Part shown: positions 7,900 to 15,883 of the stretch, piece by piece | How positions within the stretch are numbered: the first letter of the stretch is position 1 | How the letters are laid out: each line of letters opens with the position of its first letter | Assembly (NCBI GenBank): GCA_902803155.1 | Contig: CADCOU010000334.1 | Location: 1-17,812, forward strand | Length of the DNA stretch: 17,812 nucleotides | Direction: 5' to 3' | DNA from: an uncultured Lachnospiraceae bacterium | Lineage (GTDB): Bacteria; Bacillota; Clostridia; Lachnospirales; Lachnospiraceae | Program-made: the position numbers and the translations under genes | Notes under the pieces: generated by a model | Told to the model about the DNA's origin: nothing | The model's input: only the letters and a program-made list of their open reading frames with translations | Database searches by the model: none

Positions 7900-7920
7900 A
7901 AAAGACGTATTCTGTCTTTT
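7900..7920 (+). repeat. Hairpin at the transcript start of the protease gene
   Basis: AAAAGAC at 7900-7906 and GTCTTTT at 7914-7920 are perfect complements around a seven-base loop. It overlaps the predicted transcription start. It could be a repressor site at +1 or, as RNA, a 5' stem. As a terminator it is weak, with few G:C pairs. Confidence 0.45.
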
Positions 7921-7983
7921 ATGATTGGAAAGGTTTTGATAAAGGAGTTTCAGAAGCGATACGTTTCTTTACAGGCAGTCATT

Positions 7984-10110
7984 ATGAATATCAGGAACCA
8001 ACATTTTAATTCCATACAAAACGGTCTGGCAGCCTTGATCCTGGCTGTGATTATCTGTGCGTTTTGCGGGGGTAATTCGAAGCTGTATGCGGCTGTCCAT
8101 GTACCGCGTATGTCCGACAGGAGATTTGAGCACGAGCTGCTGGAGATGGTGGACGATCATGACGTCGGAATCACACGGGCAAAAGCGGCAGGCAATCCCT
8201 TCCTCAGCAGGAGGCTGATACTCAAGTCGGGGGACAGGACGATCAATCCTGCTGATTACGGGGCAGTCGATGCGATTCAGGATCAGAGAGGCCACTATAT
8301 CATACAGTTTGAGTCTTCCGCGGCAGCAAAGCAGGCACTGAAAAAACTGAAAAAACTGGATTCTACTGTCTATGTGGAGCCGGACGGTTACGTGTTTGCT
8401 GCAGAATCTCAAAGCAGCCTGTTCAGCGCAGGGGAACAAACGACTGCAGACTGGGGAGGGAGCGCGATCGGCGCTGACAAATACGCCTGGTATCTGGAAC
8501 GGATCGGAACAACAGGGTCTGTGCGGGTAGCGGTCCTTGATTCAGGAATCCGTAAGACCCACGAGATATTCGAAGGGCGTCTGGACCTGAAAGATGAATA
8601 TGATTATCTGGATAACGATAATGATGCTTCGGATGAATACGGACACGGGACGCAGGTTGCCGGGATAATCGCCCAGGCTACGTCCGGACTGAATGGTATC
8701 CGGATCGTCCCTGTCAGGGTATTGAATGAGAATGGCGGCTCCAGTTTTTCGGTCTGTTCGACAGCAATTCGTGCTCTGGCCGGGAAAGTCGATGTCATGA
8801 ATCTCAGTTTCTGTATGGATGATCCGCTTACAGATGATCAGTTAAGTGCGTCATCCTATTTGACAGAATCTGTCGGAATTGCCGCAAATGCCGGTACGAC
8901 AGTCGTCATCTCTGCAGGGAATTCAGGCGGAGACGCAGTAAATTATGCTCCGGCCAACATCCCGGATGAAAGAGTAGCCGGGTGCATTATCGTTGGAAAC
9001 AGTACAAAAGACGGAATACCATGGTCTACAAGCAATTACGGCAGTACGGTGGACGTCTCTGCACCAGGCCGTCTGATTCATACTTCCAGTAAAACTTCAG
9101 ACAGCAGTTATGTGACAAATACCGGCACTTCTTTTTCCGCACCGTATGTATCTGCAGCTGCAGCGATGCTGAAGCTCTGCAATCCGTCCTGGCCGCCGGT
9201 TCAGATCGAAGCGGCACTCGAGAGCAGTGCCAGACCTTTCAGCAGCAGCACAAGTCACTATTACGGAAGCGGTATCATTGATCTTACAAACCTGATACCG
9301 GCAGAATATCTGGAGCAATATCAAACGGAACAGGAAAACAATGCGGCGGCGCAGGCGGTAATTGACCAGATCAATGCACTGCCCGAAACGGTCGGCCTGA
9401 GCAATAAGGCCGCCGTGGAGGCTGCCCGTGCGGCGTATGACAGTCTGACTGCAGATCAGAAGGCTCTTGTCACAAATCTGAATGTACTTGAAGCGGCTGA
9501 AACTGTGATCCGCAAGGCGGAAGAAGAACGTGCCGCGAACAACGGGAATACAGGTAACAATACAGGTGGCAATACAGGCAGCAATACAGTCAGATACCCG
9601 GGGACAAACCCGCGGAGAAATGTCTCTTACCGCGTTCCGCTGAAAAAGAAACAGAGAACGAAGGCTTTGAAAGTTCTGGGACTTGCAGGTGGAGACAAGG
9701 TTGTTTCCTGGAAATCTTCCGATACCAAAAAGGTTAAGATCGTATCCGGCAAATCGGACGGTACCTGTGTTGTAAGAGCAGGGAACAAAACCGGAAATGC
9801 CAGGATTACCGCAGTATGCGCGAGCGGAAAGAAGGTGCTTTTCCATCTGCGCGTACAGGCAAAGAAAGTACGTACAAAGAAGATACAGACAGAAAAGACG
9901 GAAATCAGACTGTCAGCCGGGGAACGGTATAAGGTGAGGACCACACTCTATCCGATCACGTCGACTGAGAAATGTACATATAAATCCGGGAACAGAAAAA
10001 TCGTTGCTGTAACCAGAAAAGGCGAGATCAGAGCCGTGTCACCCGGAAAAGCGACCGTAACCGTTTACAGCGGCAGAGCAAAGCTGCGGATAAAAGTGAT
10101 CGTAAGGTGA
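7984..10110 (+). CDS. Secreted subtilisin-family (S8) serine protease with Ig-like C-terminal domains
   Basis: Predicted extracellular protease. Numbered from the ATG at 7984 (708 residues), it has a signal peptide with core GLAALILAVIICAF and cleavage near LYA-AV, and a propeptide (about 75-135) rich in the inhibitor-like pattern YIIQFESSAAAKQALKKL. The S8 domain has the catalytic residues Asp186 (VLDSGI), His221 (GHGTQVAG), oxyanion Asn313 (SAGNSGG) and Ser383 (GTSFSAP). Spacing matches subtilisins, so it should be active. A helical segment (about 445-515), an Asn/Gly/Thr linker (519-540) and two Big2-like Ig domains (about 550-625 and 628-708, the latter with GEIRAVSPGKATVTV) follow. No LPxTG or membrane anchor is visible. 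The start is uncertain: 7984 has only a weak AGG, and AAAGGAG at 7941-7947 has no usual start codon at proper distance. ATG 7921 is the alternative. Confidence 0.88.
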   Translation: MNIRNQHFNSIQNGLAALILAVIICAFCGGNSKLYAAVHVPRMSDRRFEHELLEMVDDHDVGITRAKAAGNPFLSRRLILKSGDRTINPADYGAVDAIQDQRGHYIIQFESSAAAKQALKKLKKLDSTVYVEPDGYVFAAESQSSLFSAGEQTTADWGGSAIGADKYAWYLERIGTTGSVRVAVLDSGIRKTHEIFEGRLDLKDEYDYLDNDNDASDEYGHGTQVAGIIAQATSGLNGIRIVPVRVLNENGGSSFSVCSTAIRALAGKVDVMNLSFCMDDPLTDDQLSASSYLTESVGIAANAGTTVVISAGNSGGDAVNYAPANIPDERVAGCIIVGNSTKDGIPWSTSNYGSTVDVSAPGRLIHTSSKTSDSSYVTNTGTSFSAPYVSAAAAMLKLCNPSWPPVQIEAALESSARPFSSSTSHYYGSGIIDLTNLIPAEYLEQYQTEQENNAAAQAVIDQINALPETVGLSNKAAVEAARAAYDSLTADQKALVTNLNVLEAAETVIRKAEEERAANNGNTGNNTGGNTGSNTVRYPGTNPRRNVSYRVPLKKKQRTKALKVLGLAGGDKVVSWKSSDTKKVKIVSGKSDGTCVVRAGNKTGNARITAVCASGKKVLFHLRVQAKKVRTKKIQTEKTEIRLSAGERYKVRTTLYPITSTEKCTYKSGNRKIVAVTRKGEIRAVSPGKATVTVYSGRAKLRIKVIVR

Positions 10111-10117
10111 AGGTTTT

Positions 10118-11977
10118 ATGAAAAAAAAGAATGAGTGGGATGCTGTATTCACCAGGAGGCTTGAGACACGATACGACGAGATGAAGTGGCTCTATGGGGA
10201 GCTGTATAACGGATACAAAGGATCCTTTGAGTATTTCCTCTCCATGCTGTTCCGCAATTATACAGAGCGGAAGAAGGCACTGAAAGATCTTGACACAGAG
10301 CGGGAAAACAGACCGGACTGGTACCGGGAAGATGATCTGGTGGGCATGCTCATGTATACGCAGTGTTTTGCCGGAAATCTGAAGGGAGTCAGGAAACATC
10401 TGAACTATGTTCAGGAGTGCGGGGTTAATTATCTGCATCTGATGCCTCTGCTGCAGAGTCCGGAAGGGAGAAGTGACGGCGGGTATGCAGTGTCAGACTT
10501 CCGCAGTGTGGAGCCTGCTCTCGGGACGATGAAGGATCTGGAAGATCTTGCGGATGCCTGTCACGAAAGAGGCATGAGCGTATGTCTTGACTTCGTCATG
10601 AATCATACCAGTGAAGATCACGAATGGGCGAAAAAAGCGCGTGCCGGTGTCAAGGAATACCAGGATCGTTATTATTTCTTTGACAACTGGAACATACCGA
10701 ATGATTTTGAGAAGACGGTGCCCCAGGTATTTCCCCAGACAGCACCCGGCAATTTCAGCTGGTGCGAAGAAGCGGGGAAAGTCGTGATGACGACTTTTTA
10801 CACGTATCAGTGGGATCTGAATTACTGGAATCCGGTCGTGTTCAACGACATGACGGATAATATGCTCTTTCTCTGCAATAAGGGGATCGACGTGATACGT
10901 CTGGATGCAGTTCCCTATATCTGGAAACAGCTCGGGACACGCTGCAGGAACCTGCCCCAGGTACATACGCTGGTGCGGCTCATGCGGATGGCAGCGGAGA
11001 TCGTCTGCCCGGGAACGCTTCTGCTCGGAGAAGTTGTAATGGAGCCTTCGAAGGTGGTTCCGTATTTCGGGACGGTTGAAAAACCGGAATGCCAGATTCT
11101 CTACAACGTGACAACCATGGCCAGCACATGGCACACGGTTGCGACGCATGACGTACGTCTCCTGAAACACCAGCTGGAAACGGTATTCGCGCTTCCGAAA
11201 CAGTATACGTTCCTGAATTATCTGAGGTGCCATGATGATATCGGCTGGGGACTGGACTATGCTTTCTTAAGTCAGTTCGGCGTGGAAGAGGTGGCGCATA
11301 AAAAATTCCTGAATGACTATTTCCGGGGATTCATATTTAACTCCGATGCAAGAGGCGAGCTGTATAACGATGATCCGAAGCTCGGCGACGCAAGACTTTG
11401 CGGAACTACCGCGTCACTGTGCGGAGTCGAAGCGGCGCTGCTGGACCAGGACGAGATGCGGCTGACAAAGAATCTGACACTGGATATCATGCTTCACGCA
11501 TTTCTGTTTACCCAGAGCGGTATCCCGGTCCTTTATTCCGGAGATGAGATCGCACAGCTTAATGACAATGCGTATCATGACGATCCGCTGAAAATGGAAG
11601 ATTCCCGTTATCTTCACCGGGGGAGCCTGAACTGGGAAGATGCGAAAAAGCGGAAGAAGAAAACCACTCTGCAGGGAAAGATGTTCGGTGCGGTCAAAAA
11701 ACTGGAGAAGATCCGCTCGGGCTACCGGGTGTTTGATAATTCCGCAGATACCTGGCTCGTAGAGACGTGGAACGACCATGTGCTTGGAATCGGAAGATAT
11801 AAGGACGGTGAAAAGCTGATCGGACTGTTTAACTTCAACAATCATGACGAGACAGCGTGGATCAGCGAAGACGGAGCCTATACGGATCTGATGACAGGCA
11901 GGGAGCGGGAAGCAAAGGCAGTCGGTGTTCCGGCAGGAGACTTTGTCTGGCTGTATACAAGGCTTGCCGGTGACTGA
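10118..11977 (+). CDS. Amylosucrase-type glycoside hydrolase family 13 enzyme
   Basis: Probably converts sucrose to an alpha-1,4-glucan plus fructose (GH13 subfamily 4), or hydrolyses sucrose. The 619-residue protein resembles Neisseria amylosucrase (636 residues, from memory) over its whole length: LKGVRKHL, YLHLMPLLQSPEGRSDGGYAVS, DFVMNHTSEDHEWA, GIDVIRLDAV, IWKQLGT, ECQILYN and RCHDDIGW. Catalytic residues are Asp263 (nucleophile), Glu305 (acid/base) and Asp373; the 42-residue gap between the first two equals that of the Neisseria enzyme (Asp286/Glu328). Asp120 (in SDGGYAVS) and Arg497 (in DSRYLHR) match the Asp144-Arg509 pair that closes the sucrose pocket. An N-terminal helical region and a C-terminal beta domain flank the barrel. 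It has no signal peptide, so it is cytoplasmic. Its ribosome binding site AAGGTG (10104-10109) overlaps the protease stop, implying co-transcription. Confidence 0.88.
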   Translation: MKKKNEWDAVFTRRLETRYDEMKWLYGELYNGYKGSFEYFLSMLFRNYTERKKALKDLDTERENRPDWYREDDLVGMLMYTQCFAGNLKGVRKHLNYVQECGVNYLHLMPLLQSPEGRSDGGYAVSDFRSVEPALGTMKDLEDLADACHERGMSVCLDFVMNHTSEDHEWAKKARAGVKEYQDRYYFFDNWNIPNDFEKTVPQVFPQTAPGNFSWCEEAGKVVMTTFYTYQWDLNYWNPVVFNDMTDNMLFLCNKGIDVIRLDAVPYIWKQLGTRCRNLPQVHTLVRLMRMAAEIVCPGTLLLGEVVMEPSKVVPYFGTVEKPECQILYNVTTMASTWHTVATHDVRLLKHQLETVFALPKQYTFLNYLRCHDDIGWGLDYAFLSQFGVEEVAHKKFLNDYFRGFIFNSDARGELYNDDPKLGDARLCGTTASLCGVEAALLDQDEMRLTKNLTLDIMLHAFLFTQSGIPVLYSGDEIAQLNDNAYHDDPLKMEDSRYLHRGSLNWEDAKKRKKKTTLQGKMFGAVKKLEKIRSGYRVFDNSADTWLVETWNDHVLGIGRYKDGEKLIGLFNFNNHDETAWISEDGAYTDLMTGREREAKAVGVPAGDFVWLYTRLAGD

Positions 11978-11987
11978 AAACAGAGGA

Positions 11988-12007
11988 TCCGGTTTTACAG
12001 GACCGGA
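11988..12007 (+). repeat. Small inverted repeat between amylosucrase and dGTPase genes
   Basis: TCCGGT at 11988-11993 pairs with ACCGGA at 12002-12007 over an eight-base loop. No T-run follows, so termination is not expected on this evidence. The rest of the 87-base gap shows no convincing promoter. Confidence 0.3.
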
Positions 12008-12064
12008 ACATATCGCAAAGGAACCGGAGATGAGCAGAAATGCTTTGCAGTGGAGGTCTCTGCC

Positions 12065-13072
12065 ATGACCATAAGAGAACAGGCAGAACAGAGAGAATAT
12101 CAGTATCTGAGCAGGTACGCCTCCCACAGTGCGTCCAGCATGGGGCGTGACCGTGAAGAAAAGCAGGATGAGATCCGTACGGTCTACCAGAGAGACAGGG
12201 ACCGGATCCTGCACAGCAAGTCTTTCCGTCGTCTGAAGCATAAAACCCAGGTGTTCATTGCACCGGTCGGGGATCATTACCGGACCAGGCTCACCCATAC
12301 GCTGGAGGTATCCCAGCTTTCCAGAACAGTAGCCAAGGCCCTGTTCCTGAATGATGACCTGACAGAGGCGATCGCGCTCGGACATGATCTCGGACACACT
12401 CCGTTCGGCCACGCGGGAGAGCGGGCACTGGATGAAGTATGCCCCCTTGGATTCCGCCATTACAGGCAGAGCATCCGTGTGGTAGAGAAACTGGAGAGAG
12501 AAGGACAGGGACTGAACCTGACGAAGGAGGTTCGCGACGGGATCCTCAATCATCAGTGGGAATTGCTCCCCTCGACACCGGAAGGACAGATCGTCCGGTT
12601 CTGCGATAAGATAGCATATATTAATCATGATATTGATGACGCCGAGCGGGCGGGCATTCTGGCTGAAGAGGATATCCCGGAACGGTTCCGGAGATCTCTG
12701 GGTGCAAGCACAAAGGAACGCCTGGATACACTGATCAATGATATCATTTATCACAGCATCGATTCCGAAAGGATCCGCATGTCGGATGAGATCCAGCGGG
12801 AGATGGTGGATCTGAGAAGGTTTATGTATGAGAACCTTTACACCAACAGCATCGCCAAGGCGGAGGAACGCAAGGTTCCTGGGCTTCTGAAGATTCTGTA
12901 TCAGCATTACGAACAGCATATCGAAGAGATGCCCGAAGAGTATGTACAACTGATCGAATCCGGCGAGCAGGAGCAGAGAGTTGTCTGCGATTATATATCC
13001 GGGATGACTGACCCATATGCGGTCGAGAAGTTTGAAGAACTGTTTGTACCGAAGAGCTGGCCGATGTATTGA
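12065..13072 (+). CDS. dgt: dGTP triphosphohydrolase-like HD-domain protein
   Basis: Hydrolyses dGTP (possibly other dNTPs) to the nucleoside and triphosphate, helping to balance precursors for replication. The 335-residue product has the family start (DRDRILHSKSFRRLKHKTQVF) and the HD metal site: His78 in RTRLTHTLEV, His107-Asp108 in GHDLGHTPFGH, and Asp181 in FCDKIAYINHDIDD. Size and motifs fit the shorter Gram-positive form. The ATG at 12065 is chosen because GGAGG at 12052-12056 lies eight bases before it; a GTG at 12050 would overlap that site. The stop is 12 bases before dnaG, an arrangement common in Firmicutes where dgt, dnaG and rpoD form one operon. Confidence 0.93.
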   Translation: MTIREQAEQREYQYLSRYASHSASSMGRDREEKQDEIRTVYQRDRDRILHSKSFRRLKHKTQVFIAPVGDHYRTRLTHTLEVSQLSRTVAKALFLNDDLTEAIALGHDLGHTPFGHAGERALDEVCPLGFRHYRQSIRVVEKLEREGQGLNLTKEVRDGILNHQWELLPSTPEGQIVRFCDKIAYINHDIDDAERAGILAEEDIPERFRRSLGASTKERLDTLINDIIYHSIDSERIRMSDEIQREMVDLRRFMYENLYTNSIAKAEERKVPGLLKILYQHYEQHIEEMPEEYVQLIESGEQEQRVVCDYISGMTDPYAVEKFEELFVPKSWPMY

Positions 13073-13084
13073 CAGGGAGTTTTC

Positions 13085-15043
13085 ATGTACTATTCGGATG
13101 AAGTGATCGATCAGGTCCGCAGCGCCAATGACATCGTGGATGTCATAGGACAGAGCGTTCCGCTCAAGAGAGGCGGAAGCAATTATATCGGCCTGTGTCC
13201 GTTCCATAATGAGAAGACACCTTCCTTCTCCGTGTCGAGGCAGAAACAGATGTATTACTGTTTCGGCTGTCACAAAGGAGGAAATGTCATAACCTTTGTG
13301 GAAGAATACAATAACATGAACTTTACAGAGGCGATGCAGTTTCTGGCAGACCGTGCCGGGATCAGGCTTCCCGAGAGGGAGATCACTGCAAAGGAGCGGC
13401 GCAGCCAGACCGAGAAAGCTCAGCTGCTTGAGGTCAATAAGCTGGCGGGAACATATTATTATTACAGTCTCAGGTCCGCCGCGGGAAAACCGGGTATGGA
13501 TTATCTGGAAGGACGGCAGCTCTCTGAGAATACAATGAAATCATTTGCGCTCGGATTCGCGCCGAAGACCCCGTCAGACGGTCTGTACCGGTTCCTGAAA
13601 TCAAAGGATATCAGCGACGATCTTCTGAGGCGCAGCGGTCTCATGAATGTCGATGAACGCCGTGGAACCATGTATGACAAGTTCTGGAACCGCGTCATCT
13701 TTCCGATCATGGACACGTCAGACCGTATCATCGGTTTCGGCGGCCGGGTCATGGGGGACGGAAAACCGAAGTATCTGAATTCTCCCGAGACAAAGATATT
13801 TGATAAGAGCCGGAACCTGTATGCACTGAACCTCGCCAGAAGGACCCGGGAGGATTACCTGATCCTGTGCGAGGGGTATATGGATGTGATCTCCATGCAT
13901 CAGGCCGGATTCACAAATGCAGTGGCGTCTCTGGGAACATCTCTGACACCGGGGCATTGTGCTCTTCTGGCCAGGTATACCAGAAATGTCATACTCAGCT
14001 ATGATTCGGACAATGCAGGCATCAATGCCGCACTGCGTGCGATACCGATGCTGCGGAAAGCCGGTATCACTCCGAAGGTTCTGAAACTGGATCCCTGTAA
14101 GGATCCGGATGATTTCATCAAATCTCTCGGGCCCGATGCAATGCAGGAACGTCTGAAGAATGCACAGAATGCACTTCTGTTTGAAATCGGGGCAGCAGGA
14201 AGAGAATATGACCTGGATGACCCGGACGGAAAGACCAGATTCTTTGATCGTGCCGCAGCGATGATCGCGGATCTGGAGACCGAGATGGAACGTCAGAATT
14301 ATATCGATGCGGTCAGCAGAGAATATATGGTCGGGAAACGCATGCTCCAGGAACTGGTAAACCGGCATCTGGTACTGGGGGCTTCAGGACTGAACCGTCA
14401 GTCGTCTGTTTCCGGAGATAAAGCCGGTATTTCTGCCGGCAGTATTTCTGATTCGGGCGGAACGAATGATTACACGGATGCATACGATCCGCAGAGCGGA
14501 TTTGATCCGGAAGACCCGTTTTCCTATTACGGGGTCGGCAGGGAAACTGAGGTTTATGAAGACGAGGCGACAGGAAGTATGTATCAGGCACCGCCGTCCG
14601 CCTCGAGGAACAGTCGCCTGGGCAGCGTTAAGCAGCAGGGAGAAATGATCTCGAGACAGCTTCTCCTGAATTACATCGCACAGTATCCTTCCATCTACGA
14701 AACCGTAAAAAAGTATGTTTCTGCAGAGGACTACGGGGAAAAGGACAGCCTGACAGCACGGACTGCAGAACTGATCTATATGCAGATGGAAAGAGACGGA
14801 AAGGTAGATGAAGCAGCGGTTCTGTCGCGCTTTCCGGATGCTGCTGACCAGACCAGGATTGCAGGAATGTTTCATACACTGGATCCGGTATCCTCTCAGG
14901 GAGAGCGGGAAAAGGCGGTACGGGAGACTCTGCTGAAGGTGTTCTCAGCAGCCTCGGACAATAACGGCGGAGACCTTCAGAAAGCGATAGAACGCAAGAA
15001 ACGGGAGACGGAACTCAGGAATCTTAAGATTGCCCTGCGGTAG
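13085..15043 (+). CDS. dnaG: DNA primase DnaG
   Basis: Makes RNA primers for DNA replication, working with the replicative helicase. The 652-residue protein has an N-terminal CHC2 zinc-binding domain (Cys38, His41, Cys59, Cys62 in CPFHNEKTPSF and YYCFGCH), a core with FWNRVIFPI, and a TOPRIM domain with Glu263 (LCEGYMD), Asp307 and Asp309 (LSYDSDNAG), all near the E. coli positions. Residues about 430-515 form a Ser/Gly/Asp-rich, probably disordered linker before the helicase-binding C-terminal domain (LLLNYIAQYPSIYE onward). The ribosome binding site AGGGAG precedes the ATG. Fifty-nine bases follow before trmK. The rpoD gene that normally comes next is absent. Confidence 0.97.
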   Translation: MYYSDEVIDQVRSANDIVDVIGQSVPLKRGGSNYIGLCPFHNEKTPSFSVSRQKQMYYCFGCHKGGNVITFVEEYNNMNFTEAMQFLADRAGIRLPEREITAKERRSQTEKAQLLEVNKLAGTYYYYSLRSAAGKPGMDYLEGRQLSENTMKSFALGFAPKTPSDGLYRFLKSKDISDDLLRRSGLMNVDERRGTMYDKFWNRVIFPIMDTSDRIIGFGGRVMGDGKPKYLNSPETKIFDKSRNLYALNLARRTREDYLILCEGYMDVISMHQAGFTNAVASLGTSLTPGHCALLARYTRNVILSYDSDNAGINAALRAIPMLRKAGITPKVLKLDPCKDPDDFIKSLGPDAMQERLKNAQNALLFEIGAAGREYDLDDPDGKTRFFDRAAAMIADLETEMERQNYIDAVSREYMVGKRMLQELVNRHLVLGASGLNRQSSVSGDKAGISAGSISDSGGTNDYTDAYDPQSGFDPEDPFSYYGVGRETEVYEDEATGSMYQAPPSASRNSRLGSVKQQGEMISRQLLLNYIAQYPSIYETVKKYVSAEDYGEKDSLTARTAELIYMQMERDGKVDEAAVLSRFPDAADQTRIAGMFHTLDPVSSQGEREKAVRETLLKVFSAASDNNGGDLQKAIERKKRETELRNLKIALR

Positions 15044-15102
15044 ATGCTGCCCTGTAATCCGTGCTGCACGAAAAGGGAAAATAACGTCGTTTGGAGGTGG
15101 AG

Positions 15103-15804
15103 ATGACTCTATCGGACAGACTTGAGGCGGCAGCCGGACTGGTGACACCCGGATTCCGTCTCGCCGATGTCGGAACAGATCACGGTTTTGTTCCCATCTG
15201 GCTGATCAGAAACGGGATCATTCCTTCTGCGATCGCCATGGATGTAAACCGGGGACCGCTGGAGCGGGCTGCGGAGCATATACGGGAAGCCGGTCTGGAG
15301 CAGTTCATAGAGACCAGGTTATCCGATGGACTTGCGGCACTGAAATCTGATGAGGCGGACAGTGTCCTCATCGCCGGGATGGGCGGAGCGCTGACGGTCC
15401 GGATCCTGAAGGAGAATCCTGCAGCTGCTCTGAATATTCGGGAACTGATTCTGCAGCCGCAGTCGGAGATCTCAAAAGTCAGATATCATCTCGCCGAGAG
15501 CGGCTGGGTGATCGACCGGGAAGATATGGTCTTCGAAGACGGGAAATATTACCCCATGATGCACTGTATACCGGGAGAAATGCACCTGTCTGAGCAGCAG
15601 GCGGAATACGGACCGGTTCTGCTTGAAGAGAGACATCCGGTCCTGCTCCGGTATCTGAAGTTCCGGGAATGTGTTCTTGAATCAAATGTGCAGAGCCTCA
15701 GGAAAGCCGCGTCCGATAAGGCGGAGGAACGCCGGAAAGAGATCCTGGGGCAGCTGGACACGATCAGGGAGATCCGGTGCCGGTATTTTGATGAAGAAAC
15801 GTGA
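15103..15804 (+). CDS. trmK: tRNA (adenine(22)-N1)-methyltransferase
   Basis: S-adenosylmethionine-dependent enzyme that methylates N1 of adenine 22 in tRNA. The 233-residue product has the TrmK pattern: LSDRLEAAAGLV, SAM-binding motif I DVGTDHGFVPIWL (from 22), AIAMDVNRGPLERA, the conserved IAGMGG at 90-95 and LQPQ at 117-120, followed by a C-terminal charged helical (coiled-coil-like) region from about 175. The ATG at 15103 follows GGAGG (15093-15097); upstream in-frame TTG 15091 and GTG 15097 overlap the ribosome binding site. In Firmicutes trmK usually sits behind rpoD and before a NIF3-like gene; here neither neighbour is present. Confidence 0.93.
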   Translation: MTLSDRLEAAAGLVTPGFRLADVGTDHGFVPIWLIRNGIIPSAIAMDVNRGPLERAAEHIREAGLEQFIETRLSDGLAALKSDEADSVLIAGMGGALTVRILKENPAAALNIRELILQPQSEISKVRYHLAESGWVIDREDMVFEDGKYYPMMHCIPGEMHLSEQQAEYGPVLLEERHPVLLRYLKFRECVLESNVQSLRKAASDKAEERRKEILGQLDTIREIRCRYFDEET

Positions 15805-15845
15805 ACAGAATTCAGAAGATCAGTGCGGCGGAAGAACAGTTATTG

Positions 15846-15851
15846 TATAAT
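15846..15851 (+). promoter_or_regulatory. Possible -10 element before the flavin-barrel fusion gene
   Basis: A perfect TATAAT at 15846-15851 lies in the 79-base gap after trmK, 32 bases before the ATG at 15884. No good -35 hexamer is found 16-18 bases upstream and there is no extended-10 TG, so activity may need an activator. It may also be chance. Confidence 0.4.
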
Positions 15852-15883
15852 GACCATACATGACAATAAGGAGGCAACAGTCG

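Noticed and set aside
7849..7983. A protease start at ATG 7849
   Set aside because: It lies upstream of the predicted transcription start near 7904 and has no ribosome binding site. The 45 extra residues precede a normal signal peptide.
9097..9846. A 249-codon open frame on the - strand
   Set aside because: It is antisense to the protease gene, Cys/Arg/Ser-rich and without motif. A shadow frame.
11414..13273. A 619-codon open frame on the - strand
   Set aside because: It lies antisense to the ends of the amylosucrase and dnaG genes and all of dgt, all of which have strong motifs. Its translation has no recognisable domain and no ribosome binding site that I could see. It is a shadow frame.
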